DNA of 64,000 nt from Vicugna pacos (lineage: Eukaryota; Chordata; Mammalia; Artiodactyla; Camelidae). The notes beneath the pieces are model-generated. The model saw nothing but the letters and a program-made list of their open reading frames with translations, was not told the origin of the DNA and made no database searches. Shown one piece after another: positions 57,770 through 64,000 of the stretch (positions within the stretch are counted from its first letter, which is position 1; each line of letters begins with the position of its first letter). Where the stretch lies: contig NC_133007.1 in assembly GCF_048564905.1 (NCBI RefSeq), positions 9,362,001 through 9,426,000 of the forward strand, in the 5' to 3' direction. The position numbers were made by a program, and so were the translations under genes.

Positions 57770-58769
57770 TTGTGCAGTGTTTTTCCATTCTGCCCAGTAG
57801 ATTTTTATTAAAGGGGTGTAGAAGCTAGCACATTCAGACCATGGCTTGGGGACCAGCTGAGGGTGGAGGGGACAGACTCTGCCCCGCCTGAGCAGTACTC
57901 GCCCTCATTTCTCACCTACTTCAAGTCTTCTGGATTGTCTTTTGGGGAAGGAGGCAGGAGAAGAGAGTGGGTGACAGAAGTTATACTGATGGTAGGGGGC
58001 TAAAGCTTGGAGATTCTGACCCATTGGTATGTTGGGCTTTTCTCAGGGACTTAGCCATCATATAAGATTACTTACAAATTTCAGAGTCTTACTGTATTTT
58101 TTTAAGTTCACTTAAACAAAAAACATGTTAAGAGTTAGAAAATCTTAGTCTACAAATTCAGAGGTGCTAAAATATAAATTAATCTATTTTATAATTTAAT
58201 TATATCGGGTTTCCAGTGATGAGGAAATTTAACATCAGACAGTTCTGGAGGAACTCAGTCCACTCCCTTCTCCTCCTCCTCCTCTCCTCGGGGGCTGCTC
58301 ATTGCCCGGGGGCTTACAGAGCATGAAGACCTTGCAGCTGGGGTGGTTTCTGATCTTTGGCCTTTGCCACATTTCCTCTTGGCATTGACGTCTCCCCCGT
58401 GGCAAATCTGGTGAGAAGTTTGTGTTTTCACGTGGTCTGGAGTGAGAGTTCCACTCAGGTCATTCTGTATCCCCCTCAGGGAAACCAGGAGGCTGCTTCA
58501 GATCCACCAGACCTCCATGGTTACTTTCTCAGGCCTCCTGGGTTTGTGAAAAAATTCCATAAGCTTCCCTACAGGCTCTTCAAGTGGGGGTGGGGGGTTT
58601 CTGGTACCTTGGGACTTTCATGGGTCCTGTCTGGCCTGTAAGGCACAGGTCCTCATTGAGCTCAGATTCCCAAACTTTCCTGAAATTTCTGACTTCCCCT
58701 TTCTTGAAAGTTGGCACAGGCTACAGGAAAGGATTTTCCTTAGAGAACTTTGACATCTAAGCTTCTTCC
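57770..58769. other. Unique stretch, no gene supported
   Basis: Nothing assigned. GC-rich, CT-rich patch around 58,260-58,310. A 94-aa plus-strand frame at 58,357-58,641 has no known motif. Confidence 0.4.
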
Positions 58770-59438
58770 TTATCCTTTTTTTAATTGATTGCAGTTGATT
58801 TAGAATGCTGTGTTAGTTTCTGGTGTACAGCATGGTGATTCAGTTTTACACACACATATATATCCTTTTTCACTATAGGTTATTACAAGATAATAAATGT
58901 AGTTTCTTATGCTATATGTTAGGACTGTGTTGTTTTATCTTATATATAGTACTTTATATCTGTGAATCCCAAACTCCTAATTTATCCCTCCTCCTCCTTT
59001 CCTCTTTGGTAACCATAAGTTTGTGAGTCACTTTTTGTTTTGTAAGTACAGTTACTTTTTAGATTCTACATACAAGTGATATTATACTATATTTGTCTTT
59101 CTCTGTCTGACTTATTTCATTTAATCTCTAGGTCCATCCATGTTGCTGCAAATGGCATTATTTTATCCCTTTTTATGGCTGAGTAGTATTCCATTGTTTG
59201 CCTGTGTGTATACACAGACACACACCCCCCTTCTTTATCCAATCATCTGTCGATGGACATGTAGGTCATTTCCATGTCTTGGGTATTGTAAATAGTGTTG
59301 CTATGAACACTGGGGGGAATTAGAGCTTTCTCCAGATATATGCCCAGAAGTGGGATTGCTAGATTATATGGTAACTCTGTTTTCAGATTCTTAAGGAACC
59401 TCCATGTTGTTTTCCATGGTGGCTGCACCACATCTCCT
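58770..59438 (-). mobile_element. L1 3' end, minus strand
   Basis: Antisense cetartiodactyl L1: 'gattgcagttgatttagaat', 'ggtgtacagcatggtgattc', 'gtaaccataagtttgtgagt', 'atggctgagtagtattccat' and 'ggtggctgcaccac' at its far end. The insert is about 670 bp with 3'UTR and ORF2 C-terminus. Flanks 'cttcttccttat' and 'tctcctccttta' are only loosely alike, so the target duplication is unproven. It is older than the copies at 40.0 and 48.3 kb. Confidence 0.88.
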
Positions 59439-60235
59439 CCTTTATGATTACCTTTCCTCATCGGCACTGATGGACTCTTCACCTAGCTGGGGTAGGGTGG
59501 TCTGAACTTCCATCTCTTCTCCCTAAGCCCGTATTTATATGGAACAAACTTCAGTCTCAGAGTCTTTCCAAACTTCGGCTTTAGATACTCAAAGCCAAGA
59601 TTTTGGAACACAAAAGCCTTTTTTTCTCAGTGATCTCTGCTTATCATTTCAAAACACTCTTTTAAGACTCAAAAGCTATACTGTCCTTTAGTATTTCTGG
59701 TGTAACAATCTTTCCTTGAGGTAAATGTATATTTCTACTAAATGGAGGAGGGAAGGGCCATAGGTTGTTGGAAGTGGGAAACCACAGTTAATGTCTCAGA
59801 TTGTTATCTTGCCACACTTGGATTGAGTCCTCTCTATGTGTATACGATGGATGCCAGGAGAATCACTCTTCTAGATTCCACTTAGGACGTTGTCTAGCAA
59901 GCATTAAATACAGTTGTCACAATCATGCAGGAGCTAAATCTTGGAGGAGCAGGTCCCTCACAAGAAGATTGAGTCCTTGTTTCAAACTGTGGAATGTGGG
60001 TACTGCCTGTTGAGATGAGCGTCCTCATTGCATTGGACCCCAGTTGGCTCTCAAAGGCACTAGAAGAAGCCAAAGTAAACCTTCCAGAAGAACCACTGCC
60101 AGCCCACCCATCACTAGAGCTTCAGACCATGATCTGGAACCTATCATTGGATGGGTGTTAATGCCCACACTTCTATTTTCACTTCATCCTAATAAATACA
60201 TAGTTCTCAAAGAACTTTATACTGAAATAGATTAA
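59439..60235. other. Unique stretch
   Basis: No gene or clear repeat recognised. Confidence 0.4.
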
Positions 60236-60690
60236 AAGGGATTGATTCGTGAGGGAAACTAGGAAAAGCCATTTCACATTTGCATTTATTTTGCCTCCTG
60301 TGCCAGGAAGTCATAAGAAGGAAGGTGCAAAGGGAACAAATGACCACTGGAGAGTGTTCAGAATGAGACGAGAGTAGAACCAAGGTGAGAATGTCAGTGC
60401 CCGCGGTATTGAAATGAAAGGAGGATGCAGAAGTGTCCGTCAGAGGAATCCAGGAGTGGAGGAAGAGAGCTGGGACAGAAGATCTGGCACAAAAGTCAAA
60501 GGACAAATTTCAAGAAGGAGGAAGTAGCAAACAGTGTCAAATGCCTTGGACAAGTCAGGCAAGAGAGCTGCAGATATAATTATTGACCTTAAATAAGGAC
60601 ACTGTCAATAGGGTGATGATGTCACGAAGAAAATTGTTGAGGAGCAAGGGCAGTAAAGGGGATGAAGAGTGTAAATCAATATTTTCCAAA
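60236..60690 (-). mobile_element. L2 LINE, minus strand, RT-region relic
   Basis: 'caagaaggaggaagtagcaa', 'acagtgtcaaatgccttgga', 'caagtcaggcaagagagctg' and 'attgaccttaaataaggaca' match antisense L2 around the RT FDTVDH segment ('aactgtgtcaaatgctgctg'). The left part, 60,290-60,480, fits less well. Confidence 0.65.
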
Positions 60691-61209
60691 GTATGTGCTT
60701 TATTATAATGATCTTAAGCAATATACCTTGAAAAGAGAATTTTGAGGTTAGATACAAAAAAGGATGAAGAAGTAGGCAGTTCAAACCCGACTGGTTCTCT
60801 CTGATTTCTTCTTTGGTTTTCTCATGTGGCTGCTTTGGTGAGTTCTTCACAGACCACTGCCCACTGCTGGGACCTCCCTGTGTATCCTAGACAGGCGGGA
60901 TTTGATCACCTGTATGTCTTGATCAAATTGTTAACTAAGACACGATAGAGGAAGTGTGTGTGTTCATGCTTATAACTGGATCAAATCGTTAACTAGGACA
61001 TTAGTGATGCCAACGTTTTGGGGTTGTTTCCTTTTTATTTGTAAATGACCACATAATTTATTCTAGCTGTAAACAAAAGATGCTAACCTTTGTGGTTATG
61101 TTTTCATTGTCAGAGAGGAGTCTCAGCTTGGAATTTAAATACAGACTTTCATGTTGATGGCTGTTTATAATAATTATGTGGCATGTTCTCCATCTTTGAA
61201 TTTTGAGTC
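60691..61209. other. Unique stretch with a diverged local repeat
   Basis: 'gatcaaattgttaactaaga' (60,922) and 'gatcaaatcgttaactagga' (60,980) recur about 58 bases apart, suggesting a small old duplication. No gene recognised. Confidence 0.45.
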
Positions 61210-61376
61210 ACTGTTAGTTTTTACTTTTAACCTCAATTTTTTTAAATTTATTTTTTGGGGGTAATTAGGTTTATTTATTTTGATGGAGGTACTCGGGATT
61301 GAACCTAGGACCTTGTGCATGCTAAGCACATGCGCTGCCACTGTGCTGTCCCCTCCCGCCCCCACCGTTAGTTTTA
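61210..61376 (-). mobile_element. tRNA-Ala-like SINE (camelid Vic-1 type), minus strand, diverged TSD
   Basis: The body at about 61,277-61,356 read on the minus strand gives 'cacagtggcagcgcatgtgc' (A-box side), 'aaggtcctaggttcaatccc' (B box) and 'gagtacctccatc'. A long, T-rich (A-rich in sense) tail spans 61,224-61,276. Flanks 'actgttagttttta' (61,210-61,223) and 'accgttagtttta' (61,364-61,376) are near-identical. Its promoter boxes are altered compared with the 2.9-kb copy. A 181-aa open frame starts in it by chance. Confidence 0.87.
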
Positions 61377-64000
61377 ATCATGATGTTCATGTGTTGCTGT
61401 CATGCTCTAAAAATCCCACTTCTCTAAATTGTCATGATGTGAAGTTTCTACCCCAAATCACAATGGGAGAATACAAATCTTATGAGAAGTGTGTGCTATT
61501 AGAGTTTATCACATTTTTTTTTTCAGTCCAAATGCTCACCAAAATAGGCCTTTTACTGGCCACAAGACATTGGAAAAGCGTGTTATCACTCCCCGCTGAT
61601 TCCGTGTTAGCTATTTTTAAAAGTCTGAGATCTTTTTACTCCCACCTTTACATCAAATTTATGTGTGTGTGTTCACCCGCCTGTGCTTTCATCCTCTGTT
61701 TTGAGTTTCCAGAGGGTTTTGTTCCTGGGTTCAGGAGTTTAAAAGTTGTGGGAGAGCATTGCTCACCTGCCCCTGAAGTCCGCAGTATTCCTGGTCCCCC
61801 AGCAGCCTGCACGTACCCAGCCTGAGCGCTGCTCCCCCTGAACCTCGTGCTCTGCTGACAAGCTCCCCCACGCCTCACCCCGCCCGCAGGCTTCATAAGA
61901 ACAGCACGCCCATCTAACTGACTTTTGAGTTCCCCGAGTCAAGCTGCGTGCTTCCCAAACCAGTGGAGTCCACTTTGGTGGCGCAGAGTCAGGGCTTCGG
62001 TTAGGACTACTCCCTGGGGCTTTCACTCACATATTACTGCTGACAAGTGTGTGTGTGTTTGCAGGCAAGTGTGTGTGTTTAGGGTGCTGTGTTTAAGAAT
62101 TCAAAGGCGAAGAGGCTAAAATTCCTTGGTCGTCTTTGCAGATTCACCTGAGAGGGACGTGAACTTTCTCCCTACTCTGAACTCCCTTTGCACTTGCTGC
62201 CTGTACCACTCATTTTAGTACTTGATTAACATCTTGCCTTAAATGAAAGTCGCCCAGGATCATCGAGGGGTCTAATCTGCATAGATACCTCAGGAATTCT
62301 GCGACACCACAGCAGGTTACCTGGGGCTCTGTTTTCACCAAATCTCCCAAGTCAGTCGGGAGGAGCAGGGATGGGGACTTTGGAGCAGCCTGGGAAGGGC
62401 GGTGAGGACAAAATCTGCCAGCCATGCCCTTGGGAAGGGGTCCCAGGAAGTCAGAAAACGTATCCTGAGGTGGGAGAAGTTGGAGGACTGTGCTGGACCT
62501 CTGGTCCGAGGGGGAGGAGCACATAAGCCAGGGTTCTTGGTGGGTTCCTCGGGGATCTCACCAACTCCCTCTGCTGGGTCCGCCTTGGAGAGCAGTGGAG
62601 TTGGGAACACTGAGCAACTGAACCAATATGCAGGAGCCATTCCTCTGGATGGGAAGACCTCCTTTCACTTGGGGAAGGAGGCCAGGCACCCTCAGTAGAG
62701 ACGATTGGAGAAAGGCCTGGAGTGGGGAAAGGCGGAGATGTGAGTGGTATGGGAGGCTGAGGCCTGGAGACCACCACTCTTCTGCTACTACTTTCATTAA
62801 GATGCTCGGACACACAGAGGGAGGTGGACACAGACAGTCAGGCCCTGTTTAGTCCCAAGGCCACTAGGAACCAAGGGAATTCTCGGTGTTGGCTTGAGTC
62901 AACTCCCTCGGTCTGAAATGGACTGAGAAAACGAAGGTGACAGTTCTTTAACCGATTAGCTTAATAAGTCTGTAGGCTGCTGAGAGCATTTCAATAAAGT
63001 TATCACAGCACAGATCCCAAGCCCCGGCTTTTAGCTGTTGTTTTGTTGTCGTTGTGATTCTCATCATCATCTCCCTCAGGCTTGCTCCGAACAAGTGATT
63101 CCACCACCTGAATTTTTAAAAACCCTGGTACAACTGCTATATATTAAACAGTTCTATCTTTTAACCAACACATATAATTAAACATACAAAACATTCGCTC
63201 TCACCAGTTTGCCAAGACAGTCGCTGTGATGCAAATGATTGCCCAACACATCCCCTATCTGTTTCCTTCCAGAAGCTTGTTCTGTGTGTGTTGCCTGGTG
63301 CTGTGTTTTCTCTTGCTGCTTGCTCTCCACCCCCCGCCCCCGGGTAGGGGGCAGGGCATGTATAATTTTCCGATGATCTGCTAGATTTGATAATGTGCAC
63401 CATTGCTCTCCAACATTAGCATGTATAATCAAGCATTGGTTTTGTGTTGGTCTGTTGTGCGTCCTCAGTGAAGTCTGGAAAGGGCAGAGGCGCTGTGTGA
63501 TCGCTTCAGTGCCTAGAATGGTGCTGAGCAGACGGTGGGGGCCCTGGACAATCTAACTGGAAACCAGACTGGGCGCCAGGTGACAACTCTTGGATTTGGC
63601 TCCTCTCAGGTTTACTGAACCACAGCTCAAGTCTATTGGGATTTAGATCCCATTTTATAACCCACATTCTTCTGATCTTGGTGTGAAGAATGTGCTGGAA
63701 CAGCTCTTGACTAGGACCCACATTAATATTAAAAGCTTCTAGCAGTGGACAGAGACAGAGCTCAACTAGGATTTTCCATCCCAGGCAATGAGACAATTCA
63801 AGTGTATTAGTCAATTTTCCCTCTCGTCCGTGACGATAATGCTGCTAGTTCCCCCACTAGAGTGTCATTCCTTTTATTTCTCTTCCTCTCTGGAATGTTA
63901 GATTTTTAAAATGTAAGTACCCCTAGGTGGGTAACATAGTAAGTAGTTATTAGCCCCTTGGTATAAATGAGCTTAAGCGCGAAATTAAATTGGGATGTTT
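61377..64000. other. 2.6 kb of mostly unique sequence
   Basis: No gene is supported. Small TG-rich tracts occur at 62,047-62,080. Weak L2-like 3' sequence may lie at 63,440-63,560 ('aagggcagaggcgctgtgtg', 'gcctagaatggtgctgagca'). The C-rich stretch at 63,328-63,345 is a homopolymer-like patch. Overlapping open frames of about 100 aa at 62,210-62,852 read GC-rich DNA on both strands. Confidence 0.4.

Noticed and set aside
61280-61825. 181-aa open frame, the longest in the window (plus strand)
   Set aside because: It starts inside the minus-strand SINE and runs through unremarkable DNA; no domain, signal or splice context supports a gene.

Overview
This window is a repeat-dense stretch of mammalian nuclear DNA with no protein-coding gene, intact RNA gene or CRISPR array that I can support. 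All open frames are short, and the longest ones lie inside LINE remnants or start in a SINE. The best lineage clue is a tRNA-Ala-like SINE, seen three times on the minus strand (about 2.9, 38.3 and 61.3 kb). Its internal A-box/B-box order and its ending in 'gtacctcc' match the camelid SINE (Vic-1 type). Together with cetartiodactyl-type L1 3' ends and the absence of any BovB or ruminant tRNA-SINE, this points to a camelid (camel, llama or alpaca). That is inference from memory, not a database match.

Layout. 0-14 kb is almost wall-to-wall old L1: an MLT1 LTR fossil at the left edge, a large minus-strand L1M (0.9-6.8 kb) carrying a 60-bp L1 insertion, a SINE and an odd 148-bp tandem array, then an old L1 3'UTR, a plus-strand L1M (8.5-11.1 kb) and two more minus-strand L1M pieces split by an MLT1 LTR. 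14-36.9 kb is higher in GC, with mostly unique DNA, many L2 and MIR fossils, four short cetartiodactyl L1 3' ends and one U6 snRNA retropseudogene inserted in an L2. 36.9-43.5 kb is a nearly full-length minus-strand L1 holding a SINE and a 5'-inverted young L1. 44-53 kb is a nested stack: an old L1M split by a younger 4.6-kb L1, which is itself split by a still younger L1, plus a second 5'-inverted L1 and a Tigger-type DNA transposon fossil. 53-64 kb is again mostly unique sequence with L2, one L1 3' end, one SINE and a small CpG-rich block near 57.6 kb.

Nothing acts as a pathway here. The layout records successive retrotransposition in an intergenic region or a very large intron. The most informative items are the insertion structures whose target-site duplications can be read directly (60-bp L1, U6, SINEs, two twin-primed L1s), two independent 49-bp tandem duplications, the degenerate 148-bp array, and the CpG-rich block that could be a promoter. 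I found no evidence of a new biological system.
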